Shown here in pieces: positions 37,381 to 47,642 of a stretch of 64,000 nt of DNA. The stretch comes from Trichocoleus desertorum ATA4-8-CV12 (lineage in GTDB: Bacteria > Cyanobacteriota > Cyanobacteriia > FACHB-46): NCBI GenBank assembly GCA_019358975.1, contig JAHHIL010000001.1, forward strand, positions 496,001 through 560,000, in the 5' to 3' direction. Positions within the stretch are counted from its first letter, which is position 1; each line of letters opens with the position of its first letter. Under the pieces are notes generated by a model. The model saw nothing but the letters and a program-made list of their open reading frames with translations, did no database searches and was not told the origin of the DNA. The position numbers were made by a program, and so were the translations under genes.

Positions 37381-37764
37381 GTGGCACGGATTGCCGGGGT
37401 AGACCTTCCTCGCGACAAACGCGTTGAGATTGGTCTGACTTACATTTATGGGATTGGGTTAACGCGCTCAAAGGAAGTCTTAGCTGCGACAGGTGTAAAC
37501 CCTGATACGCGAGTCAAGGATTTGAGCGACGCTGATGTTGCTGCCCTTAGAGAAAACGTAGAAACCAACTACGAAATTGAGGGAGACCTGAGACGGCTCG
37601 AAGCAATGTCGATCAAGCGCTTGATGGACATTGGCACCTATAGAGGACGTCGTCATCGTATGGGCTTGCCAGTACGCGGTCAAAGAACTCGTACTAATGC
37701 TCGTACTCGTCGGGGTGGCCGTCGCACTGTTGCAGGTAAGAAGAAGGCACCTAGCAAGAAATAG
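37381..37764 (+). CDS. rpsM: 30S ribosomal protein S13
   Basis: 127 residues from GTG with GGGAG upstream: [25 protein letters not shown], the helix-two-turn-helix region, and the tail [40 protein letters not shown] that contacts P-site tRNA. Followed by rpsK after 84 bp. Confidence 0.98.
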   Translation: MARIAGVDLPRDKRVEIGLTYIYGIGLTRSKEVLAATGVNPDTRVKDLSDADVAALRENVETNYEIEGDLRRLEAMSIKRLMDIGTYRGRRHRMGLPVRGQRTRTNARTRRGGRRTVAGKKKAPSKK

Positions 37765-37848
37765 TGACCCTATGAAGTGCGTCGCGACGCACTTCTCCCC
37801 ATGTCGTAATTCATTCAGCAAGTCAACACTTCAATCCAAGAAACTCAT

Positions 37849-38244
37849 ATGGCGCGACAACCGACCAAAAAAACTGGGCCTCGTAAACAAAAGCGCAATG
37901 TGCCCAGTGGTATGGCTCATATCCAATCAACGTTCAATAACACCATTGTTACCATTACAGACACAGTGGGTGAGGTGATCTCTTGGGCATCTTCTGGCTC
38001 AAGCGGCTTCAAAGGAGCTAAAAAAGGCACTCCATTTGCAGCTCAAACTGCAGCTGAAAGTGCAGCTCGTCGTGCTACCGACCAAGGAATGCGCCAAATT
38101 GAGGTGATGGTCAGTGGCCCTGGAGCTGGACGCGAAACCGCGATTCGTGCTCTCCAAGCTGCTGGGCTGGAAATTACTCTCATTCGAGATGTAACTCCAA
38201 TTCCTCATAACGGTTGCCGTCCGCCCAAGCGTCGCCGAGTCTAA
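37849..38244 (+). CDS. rpsK: 30S ribosomal protein S11
   Basis: 131 residues: [47 protein letters not shown] and the C-terminal [18 protein letters not shown] are S11 signatures. S11 lies in the platform and helps shape the E site. Confidence 0.98.
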   Translation: MARQPTKKTGPRKQKRNVPSGMAHIQSTFNNTIVTITDTVGEVISWASSGSSGFKGAKKGTPFAAQTAAESAARRATDQGMRQIEVMVSGPGAGRETAIRALQAAGLEITLIRDVTPIPHNGCRPPKRRRV

Positions 38245-38385
38245 TTTCGAGTTGAGTCGTTAAGGAACTTCAGCTCTCAGTTCAGCTGAAATGTTTTGAC
38301 TCCGTACTGATGACTGAGAATTCGTGCAGGGTTTTGGATTGGGAAGGTTATGCCTTCCGGGGATATGGAGAAGGGAGGTCGCTCC

Positions 38386-39333
38386 GTGGCGCAGTTTCAG
38401 GTTGAATGTGTAGAGTCTAATACTGAAAACGATCAGAGTCAGTACAGCAGGTTTGTTCTGGAGCCACTAGATCGTGGTCAAGGAACTACCGTTGGGAACG
38501 CCCTTAGACGAGTTTTGCTATCTAACTTGGAAGGGTCAGCAGTCACAGCTGTTCGTATTGCTGGTGTGAACCACGAATTTGCCACCATTCCAGGTGTACG
38601 AGAAGATGTGCTAGATATTCTGCTCAATATGAAGCAGATTGTTCTGAAAAGCTATTCTTCTCAACCCCAGCTGGGCAGGTTACTAGTGCATGGTCCTGCG
38701 ACAGTTACAGCTGCTCAATTTGATCTACCCTCTGAATTAGAGTTGGTGAATCCTGATCAGTATGTTGCCACGCTGTCTGCAGGAGCAACTCTAGAAATGG
38801 AGTTTAGAGCTGAGCGTGGTAAAGGTTACCGGGCTGTTGATCGTGGGCGTGATGAAGCGGCTGCGCTAGATTTTCTCCACATTGATGCAGTTTTTATGCC
38901 TGTTCGCAAGGTGAACTACAGTATCGAAGATGCTCGTGTAGGTGGTTCACTAGAGAAAGACCGACTAATCATGGAGGTCTGGACGGATGGCAGTTTAACG
39001 CCCCAAGAGGCGCTGAGCCAAGCTGCAAATATTTTGGTGGATCTGTTTAATCCTCTGAAGGACATCACCTTCGAGCCCATGGACAAGGATGAGTTTCCAG
39101 ATGAGGATCCCATTAGTCAGATTCCTATTGAAGAACTACAGCTTTCAGTACGGGCTTACAACTGTCTGAAGCGGGCTCAAATTAACTCTGTTGCGGACTT
39201 GCTCGATTACAGCCAAGAAGATTTGCTGGAGATCAAAAACTTCGGCCAAAAATCTGCTGAGGAGGTGATTGAAGCCCTGCAGCAACGTTTGGGGATTACT
39301 CTGCCCCAAGAAAAGTCTGCAAAGACTAGTTAA
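38386..39333 (+). CDS. rpoA: DNA-directed RNA polymerase alpha subunit
   Basis: 315 residues from GTG at 38386, with a strong AGGGAGG site 7-8 bases upstream; an in-frame ATG at 38350 precedes that site and is rejected. The N-terminal dimerisation domain has LEPLDRGQGTTVGNALRRVLLSNLEG; the C-terminal domain has LSVRAYNCLKRAQINSVADLLDYSQEDLLEIKNFGQKSAEEVIEAL, which binds UP elements and activators. Usual place between rpsK and rplQ. Confidence 0.98.
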   Translation: MAQFQVECVESNTENDQSQYSRFVLEPLDRGQGTTVGNALRRVLLSNLEGSAVTAVRIAGVNHEFATIPGVREDVLDILLNMKQIVLKSYSSQPQLGRLLVHGPATVTAAQFDLPSELELVNPDQYVATLSAGATLEMEFRAERGKGYRAVDRGRDEAAALDFLHIDAVFMPVRKVNYSIEDARVGGSLEKDRLIMEVWTDGSLTPQEALSQAANILVDLFNPLKDITFEPMDKDEFPDEDPISQIPIEELQLSVRAYNCLKRAQINSVADLLDYSQEDLLEIKNFGQKSAEEVIEALQQRLGITLPQEKSAKTS

Positions 39334-39443
39334 GAGGCCGCCACTGTCTTCCAGTGTCTGGTTGACCTCATTTGCAATCAGGCTCTGGAAGCTAAAAGCT
39401 GAGGTCTGAAATTAGTTAGGCTGTTTACTTTTTACAGAATGTC

Positions 39444-39794
39444 ATGCGTCACCGTTGTCGTGTTCATCAACTTGGCAAACCTGCCGATCAACGTCGAGCT
39501 TTATTGAGAGCGCTCGCGACTGAAGTCATCCGGAATGGTCGGATTACAACTACTAAAACTCGGGCTAAAGCTGTCCGCTCTGAGGTGGAACACATGATCA
39601 CCTTGGCTAAGGATGGATCCTTAGCAGCTCGACGTCAAGCTATGGGCTATCTGTATGACAAGCAGTTAGTTCATGCGTTATTTGAACAGGCGAGTACTCG
39701 GTACGGCGATCGCCAGGGTGGTTACACTCGGATTTTGCGTACTGTGTCTCGTCGGGGAGATAACGCCGATATGGCAATCATTGAGCTGACTTGA
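39444..39794 (+). CDS. rplQ: 50S ribosomal protein L17
   Basis: 116 residues: [58 protein letters not shown] and [21 protein letters not shown] are diagnostic. truA begins 19 bp later. Confidence 0.98.
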   Translation: MRHRCRVHQLGKPADQRRALLRALATEVIRNGRITTTKTRAKAVRSEVEHMITLAKDGSLAARRQAMGYLYDKQLVHALFEQASTRYGDRQGGYTRILRTVSRRGDNADMAIIELT

Positions 39795-39813
39795 TCGGAC
39801 TAACCTACTTCTG

Positions 39814-40710
39814 ATGTCCTCTGTACTGCCTCTGCCATCTGATGCGCTTGATTCAGTTGTTGAACTCAAGTCAAGCTCATCTCAGCGAGTCGCCCTGGTA
39901 ATTCAATACTTGGGCACTCATTTTCATGGTTGGCAGCGACAGGCCCATCATCGAACCGTGCAGGAAGAGATAGAAAAGGCACTGGAATCAGTACTAGGTT
40001 ACCCTGTCGCTCTTTCGGGAGCAGGTAGGACCGATGCAGGAGTGCATGCGGCTGCTCAAGTCGCGCACTTTGATGCTCCAGGCTCATCGATTCCTGCTTA
40101 CCGTTGGGCTACTATTCTCAATTCACGTTTGCCCAAAGATGTTTTGATTCGTGCCTCAACGGCAGTGGGTGTTGATTGGCATGCTCGATTTTCAGCGGCC
40201 TGGCGGCGCTATCGCTATACCCTGTACACCGATGCAGTTCCCAACCTGTTTGTGCAGCCATTAGCTTGGCACTACTACTACGCTCCCTTGGATGATGTAC
40301 TGATGCAGTCGGCTCTCGATCCGCTGCTCGGAAGACATCATTTAGCTGCTTTTCACCGAGCTGGATCTAAGCGGGCTCACTCCTGGGTTGAGGTTCAGGA
40401 TGTTATTTGCCAGCGCCAAGGACCATTTGTCCATATGGAGATTCAAGCGAGTGGTTTCTTGTATGGCATGGTGCGCTTACTGATGGGCTTGTTGGTGCAA
40501 GTAGGTACGGGAATGCGATCGCCAGAAGAATTCACCGAACTCTGGCAATCTGAGCGTCGAGACCAAGTGAAGTATGCTGCACCCCCTCAAGGGCTCTGCC
40601 TGTTGAGAGTGGGATATCCAGATCATCCCTTTCCACCGGATATTTGGTTCGACACTCAACCTAAGCTGGTTTTGCCAGCTATGGCTGTTTCAGAACCCTG
40701 CTCACTTTGA
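39814..40710 (+). CDS. truA: tRNA pseudouridine synthase A
   Basis: 298 residues; it makes pseudouridine at tRNA positions 38-40. The catalytic motif GRTDAGVHA puts the nucleophile Asp at residue 74, preceded by VIQYLGTHFHGWQRQ. The first 25 residues are a short extension beyond the E. coli protein. Its place between rplQ and rplM is common in cyanobacteria. Confidence 0.96.
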   Translation: MSSVLPLPSDALDSVVELKSSSSQRVALVIQYLGTHFHGWQRQAHHRTVQEEIEKALESVLGYPVALSGAGRTDAGVHAAAQVAHFDAPGSSIPAYRWATILNSRLPKDVLIRASTAVGVDWHARFSAAWRRYRYTLYTDAVPNLFVQPLAWHYYYAPLDDVLMQSALDPLLGRHHLAAFHRAGSKRAHSWVEVQDVICQRQGPFVHMEIQASGFLYGMVRLLMGLLVQVGTGMRSPEEFTELWQSERRDQVKYAAPPQGLCLLRVGYPDHPFPPDIWFDTQPKLVLPAMAVSEPCSL

Positions 40711-40744
40711 GCTAAATTGCTGCACAACCGCTGTAGACTCAACC

Positions 40745-40763
40745 CTTTGTCAAGGATACAAAG
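40745..40763 (+). promoter_or_regulatory. Small hairpin with ribosome-site-like loop before rplM
   Basis: CTTTGT and ACAAAG form a perfect six-base-pair stem around the loop CAAGGAT; the ATG of rplM is seven bases further on. The AAGGA in the loop is the only ribosome-site-like sequence seen. It may present or block ribosome binding. Only complementarity supports this. Confidence 0.4.
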
Positions 40764-40769
40764 ACCGTT

Positions 40770-41225
40770 ATGAACAAAACTTATCTTCCTCCTCAGGATG
40801 ACTTGGATCGCAAGTGGTATGTCGTAGATGCTACTGACAAGCGATTAGGCCGACTAGCCACTGAAGTGGCGATGGTGTTGCGCGGTAAGAATAAACCGAC
40901 CTACACCCCTTCTATGGATACTGGCGATTTCGTCATCATTGTCAACGCTGAAAAAATTGCTGTTACTGGCAAGAAGCGGACCCAAAAGCTGTATCGTCGT
41001 CACTCCGGTCGCCCAGGCGGTATGAAAACGGAAACCTTTGCCAAGTTGCAAGCCCGTTTGCCGGAAAGAATTCTGGAGCAGGCAGTGAAAGGTATGTTGC
41101 CAAAGAATACTTTGGGTCGTCAGCTGTTCACAAAGCTTAAAGTATACGCAGGGCCAGATCATCCCCATGCCGCCCAGCAGCCCCAAGTACTAGAAATTCA
41201 AACTATTCCCGGAGGACAGAAGTAA
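40770..41225 (+). CDS. rplM: 50S ribosomal protein L13
   Basis: 151 residues: [55 protein letters not shown] and [34 protein letters not shown] identify L13. The stop overlaps the rpsI ATG by one base. In E. coli L13 autoregulates rplM-rpsI; any such control here is inferred. Confidence 0.98.
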   Translation: MNKTYLPPQDDLDRKWYVVDATDKRLGRLATEVAMVLRGKNKPTYTPSMDTGDFVIIVNAEKIAVTGKKRTQKLYRRHSGRPGGMKTETFAKLQARLPERILEQAVKGMLPKNTLGRQLFTKLKVYAGPDHPHAAQQPQVLEIQTIPGGQK

Positions 41226-41638
41226 TGCAAGCAACTGACCAAAGCGATCGCGTTGTCTATTGGGGTACAGGCCGCCGCAAGTCTGCTATTGCCCGTGTGC
41301 GTCTGGTTCCAGGCAATGGCAAGTTGACGATCAACGGCAAACCTGGCGACTTGTATCTGCAATTTAATGCAGCCTATTTGTCAGCTGCCAAGGCTCCCTT
41401 GGAGACTTTGGGTTTGGAGAACGAATATGACATTCTCGTCAACGCCGAAGGTGGCGGTTTGACAGGTCAAGCTGACTCTATTCGCTTGGGTGTAGCCCGT
41501 GCCCTGTGCCAGCTCGATCCAGAAAACCGGAAGCCTTTGAAAATCGAAGGCTATATGACCCGCGATCCCCGCGCTAAAGAGCGGAAGAAGTATGGTTTGC
41601 GCAAAGCTCGGAAAGCTCCTCAGTTCTCCAAGCGTTAA
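41225..41638 (+). CDS. rpsI: 30S ribosomal protein S9
   Basis: 137 residues: [28 protein letters not shown] and the C-terminal tail [29 protein letters not shown] that reaches the P-site tRNA anticodon. TAATG overlap with rplM; GGAGG just upstream. Confidence 0.98.
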   Translation: MQATDQSDRVVYWGTGRRKSAIARVRLVPGNGKLTINGKPGDLYLQFNAAYLSAAKAPLETLGLENEYDILVNAEGGGLTGQADSIRLGVARALCQLDPENRKPLKIEGYMTRDPRAKERKKYGLRKARKAPQFSKR

Positions 41639-41776
41639 TCACCTCAGTCTTTTAGCCAAGAGACTGTTAGAGAAAGAAGTGTAGTTAATTCCTAGCTTTA
41701 GTTTTTACTGGCCAAAGCTGTAGAACTAAAAGCTAAAATTTGTAGAGAGATAGCCAAGTTTCAGAGAGAAAGAGTC

Positions 41777-42025
41777 ATGCCTAAGTCGGAGATTCATCCT
41801 GAGTGGTACCCAGAAGCCAAAGTGTACTGCAACGGGGAAGTGGTGATGACAGTGGGTTCTACCAAGCCAGAGTTGCACGTCGATGTTTGGTCTGGTAACC
41901 ACCCGTTTTACACCGGAACCCAAAAAATTATTGATACCGAGGGTCGCGTTGAGCGCTTCCTACGGAAGTACGGCATGATGGACGGCCAACCAGAAGATGC
42001 AGCTCAGACGAAAAAGAAGAAGTAG
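41777..42025 (+). CDS. rpmE: 50S ribosomal protein L31
   Basis: 82 residues: MPKSEIHPEWYPEAKVYCNGEVVMTVGSTKPELHVDVWSGNHPFYTGTQKIIDTEGRVERFLRKYG. Only one Cys remains (KVYCNG); the CxxC pairs of zinc-binding L31 are missing, so this is a zinc-independent form. A terminator follows, so this is probably the end of the main ribosomal transcript. Confidence 0.97.
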   Translation: MPKSEIHPEWYPEAKVYCNGEVVMTVGSTKPELHVDVWSGNHPFYTGTQKIIDTEGRVERFLRKYGMMDGQPEDAAQTKKKK

Positions 42026-42044
42026 ATAGGTGGTTGGCTGGTAT

Positions 42045-42080
42045 CGCCCTGGATGAGCTGCTAGGGCGTTTAACTTTTTT
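42045..42080 (+). terminator. Rho-independent terminator after rpmE
   Basis: CGCCCT (42045-42050) pairs with AGGGCG (42063-42068) and is followed by TTTAACTTTTTT. It lies 20 bp after the rpmE stop and before prfA. Confidence 0.75.
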
Positions 42081-42104
42081 CTCAACACCTCTACTTTTGA
42101 GTAA

Positions 42105-43223
<1,119 letters not shown>

Positions 43224-43259
43224 GTGGGCTAAGTCGTCAAAGGTACGAGTGGCGCATCT

Positions 43260-43306
43260 ACGCCTGTACTGTTAGTAAGGAAACGGTGCAGGCGTTTAGT
43301 TTTTTG
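43260..43306 (+). terminator. Rho-independent terminator after prfA
   Basis: ACGCCTGTAC pairs with GTGCAGGCGT (one G-T wobble) across a loop of about 16 bases and is followed by TTAGTTTTTT. It lies 37 bp after the prfA stop. Confidence 0.8.
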
Positions 43307-43375
43307 ATTTGCTAACAAAAGTGTCGCGCAGGCGGTGACTGTCAACGTCTGATGATTGAGTCTTAGAGGGATCAA

Positions 43376-43800
43376 ACTTACAGATGTTTGACACTCCCCG
43401 GCGTGAACGCACGGGGATTCTTGGATCTTCGACAAACCTTAAAGCAAACCATCCTTGCGGCAATCCTTAAACCAACCAACCGTGAGTACACGAATTGACG
43501 AGCTTAACTTGGTCCACCCCAGAGGGGCCTGTCTCCCCAAGCGTCCTAGGATACGAGCCTAGCGTTAAGGCGTGCCCCGCCTTACGTTTCTGGGCAACTA
43601 AGTATTTGGTTTTCTCTGTCGTGGGAAGACGTGGCTTTCCCTGCCTGTTTAACGAGTTTTCGACGCTCGGTGCCCCTACTTTATGCCTAAAAGTGTGTCT
43701 TAACCGTTTCACGATGGCAAAGGAGTTTCACCTTGGCAGCTAGCACAATTCTATCAAAAGCCGTCCTAGAAGGACGGGGTTTTAGACCCAAGGTTCTGAT
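43376..43800 (-). mobile_element. Degenerate TnpB-type (IS200/IS605-like) element or solo omega-RNA remnant
   Basis: The right-end hairpin 43396-43416 (CCCCG, GCG-TGAA-CGC, CGGGG), read on the minus strand as AGAATCCCCGTGCGTTCACG..., is in my recollection a frequent end of cyanobacterial TnpB elements. The other side has a hairpin CCGTCCT-AGA-AGGACGG (43761-43777) followed by GGGTTTT. Between them only an 81-codon minus-strand ORF (43467-43712) remains, with no recognisable TnpB domain. I infer a shrunken element that lost its nuclease gene, oriented on the minus strand. Exact ends were not resolved. Confidence 0.5.
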
Positions 43801-43924
43801 AAGGATCGTTGACCGCCAACTATAATTAAATTTTGTTGCAGATTCAGCGCTTGGCGATCGCTAGAAAAACTGCATTCCTGCCTTGTGCCAACTCTCCCCA
43901 CCCTACCTGCCTCGGAGGCTCTGA

Positions 43925-45643
43925 ATGCTACGGTTAGAGCGTATTAGCAAAATTTACCCCACTGGCGAAGTTCTAAAAGATGTCAGCTGGGAAGTCAAAC
44001 CAGGCGATCGCATTGGTTTAGTCGGGGTAAACGGGGCAGGGAAATCGACCCAGCTAAAGATTATTGTGGGAGAGATCGAGCCAACGGCGGGCGAGGTGAT
44101 TCGACCTGCGAGCTTGCGGATCGCCCATTTAACTCAGGAGTTTGATGTAGATCCAACTCGGACTGTCCGAGAAGAGATGTGGCAAGCCTTTGAAGAGGCG
44201 AACCAAGCGCATATCGCCTTGTCAGAAATCCATCGGCAAATGGAAACTGCTACTCCCGCAGAATTAGACGTTCTCATCCGCAAGATGGATCGCTTCCAGC
44301 GGCAGTTTGAGGCTTTAGATGGGTATGGATTAGAAGCGCAGATTGAAAAGATCTTGCCAGAAATTGGTTTTGAACCTGAAGATAGCGATCGCTTAGTCAG
44401 CGCCTTTAGTGGGGGTTGGCAGATGCGGATGAGTTTGGGCAAAATTTTGCTCCAGTCCCCTGATCTTCTGTTGCTCGACGAGCCGACGAACCACCTAGAT
44501 CTAGAAACGATCGAGTGGCTGGAAACCTATCTCAAAGGATTGACCACCCCTCTGGTGATTGTCTCCCATGACCGAGAATTTTTAGATCGCCTTTGCACCC
44601 AAATTGTAGAGACCGAGCGTGGAGTTTCGACCACCTACCTAGGCAACTACTCAGCCTATCTGCAACAGAAGTCTGAGCTGCGCGATGCCCAACTTAGTGC
44701 CTACGAACGGCAGCAAAAAGAACTCGATAAGCAACAAGCTTTTGTAGATCGTTTCCGCGCTAGCGCAACTCGCAGTACCCAGGCTAAGAGCCGTGAAAAG
44801 CAGCTAGAAAAAGTTGAGCGAATTGAAGCTCCTATCGGGGATGTCCGCACCCTACACTTCCGCTTTCCCCCTGCCCCCCGGAGTGGTCGGGAAGTGGTGA
44901 TGATCGAAAATTTGGTTCATACCTACGACGAGAAGATTCTGTTTTTAGGGGCAGAGCTTTTAATTGAGCGTGGCGATCGCGTGGCTTTTCTAGGTCCGAA
45001 TGGAGCTGGCAAATCGACTGTTCTCCGCTTAATTATGGGCATGGAGCAAGCGACCGAGGGCAGCGTTAAGTTAGGGGATCATAACGTCATTCCTAGCTAC
45101 TTCGAGCAAAATCAAGCCGAAGCTTTGGATCTCAATAAGACCGTCATGGAGACAATTCATGATGAGGTGCCTGACTGGAAAAATGAGGAAGTCCGGACAT
45201 TATTAGGACGATTTTTGTTTAGCGGCGATACCGTTTATAAGCGTGTAGAAGCACTGAGTGGGGGCGAGAAAGCCCGTCTAGCTCTAGCTAAAATGCTGCT
45301 CCAGCCCGCTAACCTCTTGATTCTGGATGAGCCTACCAACCATTTGGATATTCCAGCCAAAGAAATGCTGGAAGAAGCGCTCCAAAATTATGATGGAACA
45401 GCAATTATCGTCTCCCATGATCGCTATTTTATTTCTCAGGTCGCTAATAAAATTGTGGAAATTCGAGATGGAGAATTCCGAGTTTATTTGGGAGATTATC
45501 ATTACTATTTAGAGAAGGTTGCTGAAGAAAAAGAAAAAGCTAAGCTGGCTGCTATAGAAGCTGAGAAGGCGGCTAAAGTAGCGGCGAAACGCGAAAAACA
45601 ACGCGAAAAAGAGAAATCTAAAAAGACCCAAGCGCAAGCTTAA
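43925..45643 (+). CDS. ABC-F family ATPase
   Basis: 572 residues with two ATP-binding cassettes and no membrane helices. Cassette 1: GVNGAGKST, FSGGWQMRMSLGKILL, LLLLDEPTNHLDL. Cassette 2: GPNGAGKST, LSGGEKARLALAKMLL, LILDEPTNHLDI. A coiled linker (about 240-295) and a Lys/Glu/Ala-rich C-terminal coiled tail are typical of translation-associated ABC-F factors. Members act on the ribosomal E site or resolve stalled ribosomes; which subfamily this is cannot be fixed by eye. Confidence 0.92.
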   Translation: MLRLERISKIYPTGEVLKDVSWEVKPGDRIGLVGVNGAGKSTQLKIIVGEIEPTAGEVIRPASLRIAHLTQEFDVDPTRTVREEMWQAFEEANQAHIALSEIHRQMETATPAELDVLIRKMDRFQRQFEALDGYGLEAQIEKILPEIGFEPEDSDRLVSAFSGGWQMRMSLGKILLQSPDLLLLDEPTNHLDLETIEWLETYLKGLTTPLVIVSHDREFLDRLCTQIVETERGVSTTYLGNYSAYLQQKSELRDAQLSAYERQQKELDKQQAFVDRFRASATRSTQAKSREKQLEKVERIEAPIGDVRTLHFRFPPAPRSGREVVMIENLVHTYDEKILFLGAELLIERGDRVAFLGPNGAGKSTVLRLIMGMEQATEGSVKLGDHNVIPSYFEQNQAEALDLNKTVMETIHDEVPDWKNEEVRTLLGRFLFSGDTVYKRVEALSGGEKARLALAKMLLQPANLLILDEPTNHLDIPAKEMLEEALQNYDGTAIIVSHDRYFISQVANKIVEIRDGEFRVYLGDYHYYLEKVAEEKEKAKLAAIEAEKAAKVAAKREKQREKEKSKKTQAQA

Positions 45644-45723
45644 TCCAGCCTTACTTAAGATTCTCGTAATATCAGCAATTTTAGATTTAGAACTCGATGG
45701 TATGATTGCGGAGAAATCACTGA

Positions 45724-47340
45724 ATGAAAGGGCAACTTAGTATGGCGCAAGCACCTGTTTCTCCGGTGGTGCTAGTCATCTTAGATGGTTGGGGATACCG
45801 GGAAGAAACTGATGGCAATGCCATTGCCGCCGCCAAAACACCCGTGATGAATAGCCTTTGGGCCGTTTATCCTAAAACTTTGATTCGGACCTCGGGCAAG
45901 GATGTGGGTTTGCCTGAAGGTCAGATGGGAAACTCTGAAGTCGGCCATCTCAACATTGGAGCGGGGCGAATTGTGCCGCAAGAGTTGGTGCGAATTTCCG
46001 ATGCAGTAGAAGACGGTACCCTGCTCAGCAATCCCGCTCTAGTTAAGGTTTGTCAAGAGGTGAAGCAGCGAGGTACTAAGCTGCACTTGGTCGGACTTTG
46101 CTCCGAAGGTGGAGTTCACTCTCATCTCAGCCATCTGTTTGGGCTACTGGACTTAGCTAAGCACCAAGCGATCGCGGATGTCTGTATCCATGCCATCACC
46201 GATGGTCGGGACACCCAACCGAACGATGGTAAGGAGACCCTTCTTAGCCTCCAAGCCTACATCGATCACATTGGTGTGGGTCGTATTGCCACTCTTTGTG
46301 GTCGCTATTACAGTATGGACCGCGATCACCGTTGGGATCGGGTACAACGGGTCTATGACGTAATGACAACGGATGGCTCTGGAGATGGTCGCTCGGCTCT
46401 GGAAGTGCTGCTGGCTGCTTACACAGAAGGCACAACGGATGAGTTTCTACTCCCTACTCGGATTGCGCCAGGCGCGATCGCACCGGGAGATGGCGTGATC
46501 TTCTTCAACTTCCGTCCCGATCGGGCTCGTCAACTTACTCAAGCTTTTGTCGATCCCAACTTTAAGGGGTTTGAGCGAGAGCAAGTTCAACCGTTAACCT
46601 TTGCTACCTTCACGCAATACGACTCAAATCTGCCCGTCTTAGTAGCGTTTGAGCCGCAGAACCTTAGCAATATCTTAGGCGAAGTTATTGCAAGTCATGG
46701 CTTAAACCAGTTCCGCACCGCTGAAACGGAAAAGTACGCTCACGTCACCTACTTCTTCAACGGCGGGATTGAAGAACCATTTGCTGGGGAAGACCGAGAG
46801 CTTGTTCCCAGTCCGATGGTGGCTACTTACGATCGCGCCCCTGCCATGTCAGCCGAAGCAGTGACAAATGTGGCGATCGCCGCAATTGAAAAGCAGATTT
46901 ACTCACTGATTGTGATCAACTATGCCAACCCCGACATGGTGGGGCATACGGGACAGATTGAAGCGACAGTGCAGGCGCTGCAAACAGTGGACCGATGTTT
47001 GGGCCGCTTGTTAGAGAGTATTGGCAAAGCTGGCGGCACCGCCTTGATTACGGCTGACCACGGCAACGCCGAGTATATGCGGGATGAGCGGGGTAGCGCT
47101 TGGACAGCCCACACGACTAATCCAGTTCCTTTTATTCTGGTAGAAGGGGAAGGGCTGAAAATTCCGGGTCATGGAACCGATGTTTCCCTGCGCTCGGATG
47201 GTTGTTTGGCAGACATTGCCCCAACAATTTTGGATATTCTGAAACTACCGCAGCCACCGGAAATGACAGGTCGTTCCATGATTCAGCCAGCTACTCTTGA
47301 TGTGCGGGCGAATCGAACCCCTGTCCGGGTGTCTCTGTAG
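45724..47340 (+). CDS. gpmI: 2,3-bisphosphoglycerate-independent phosphoglycerate mutase
   Basis: 538 residues; interconverts 3- and 2-phosphoglycerate using two Mn ions. The metal strand is VVLVILDGWGYREETDGNAIAAAKTP; the phosphoserine motif is GNSEVGHLN; ITADHGNAEYMRD carries metal ligands. GGAGAA lies 8 bp before the ATG at 45724; an in-frame ATG at 45742 would remove six residues. secG follows. Confidence 0.96.
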   Translation: MKGQLSMAQAPVSPVVLVILDGWGYREETDGNAIAAAKTPVMNSLWAVYPKTLIRTSGKDVGLPEGQMGNSEVGHLNIGAGRIVPQELVRISDAVEDGTLLSNPALVKVCQEVKQRGTKLHLVGLCSEGGVHSHLSHLFGLLDLAKHQAIADVCIHAITDGRDTQPNDGKETLLSLQAYIDHIGVGRIATLCGRYYSMDRDHRWDRVQRVYDVMTTDGSGDGRSALEVLLAAYTEGTTDEFLLPTRIAPGAIAPGDGVIFFNFRPDRARQLTQAFVDPNFKGFEREQVQPLTFATFTQYDSNLPVLVAFEPQNLSNILGEVIASHGLNQFRTAETEKYAHVTYFFNGGIEEPFAGEDRELVPSPMVATYDRAPAMSAEAVTNVAIAAIEKQIYSLIVINYANPDMVGHTGQIEATVQALQTVDRCLGRLLESIGKAGGTALITADHGNAEYMRDERGSAWTAHTTNPVPFILVEGEGLKIPGHGTDVSLRSDGCLADIAPTILDILKLPQPPEMTGRSMIQPATLDVRANRTPVRVSL

Positions 47341-47382
47341 AATTTCTATTTCGTTAAACCTACTGCAATTGAGCTGGCTGCA

Positions 47383-47616
47383 ATGACACTGACTACGATC
47401 ATTCAAGTAATATGGGCCTTGTCAGCGCTGGGCCTGATTGTCCTAGTTCTGCTACACAGTCCTAAGGGAGATGGCCTTGGTGGTATTGGTGGGCAAGCCC
47501 AACTCTTCACGAGCACCAAGAGTGCTGAAACCACATTGAACCGAGTCACCTGGACTTTGGTGGTGGTCTTTATGTCCTTAACGGTGGGTCTTAGTGCTGG
47601 ATGGTTTAATCGATAG
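47383..47616 (+). CDS. secG: Preprotein translocase subunit SecG
   Basis: 77 residues with two transmembrane helices (IIQVIWALSALGLIVLVLLHSPKG and VTWTLVVVFMSLTVGLSAGWF) around the conserved loop GDGLGGIGGQAQLFTSTKSAETTLNR. SecG assists the SecYE channel. It lies 42 bp after gpmI, a pairing common in bacteria. Confidence 0.94.
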   Translation: MTLTTIIQVIWALSALGLIVLVLLHSPKGDGLGGIGGQAQLFTSTKSAETTLNRVTWTLVVVFMSLTVGLSAGWFNR

Positions 47617-47642
47617 AATTGTCTGGCATTTTGTTGAAGGTC

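Larger units (their letters stand above)
43224..43924. other. 701-bp region between prfA and the ABC-F gene
   Basis: The left part holds the prfA terminator, the middle (about 43.38-43.80 kb) holds an IS200/IS605-type remnant, and the right part leads into the ABC-F gene. A perfect TATAAT at 43821 lacks a spaced -35. Confidence 0.6.

Noticed and set aside
43495-43743. 82-codon plus-strand ORF in the TnpB-like remnant
   Set aside because: It starts at a non-ATG codon, has no ribosome site and only mirrors the opposite strand.
43821-43826. Perfect TATAAT upstream of the ABC-F gene
   Set aside because: The nearest TTGACC is only 6 bp away and no -35 exists at the right distance.
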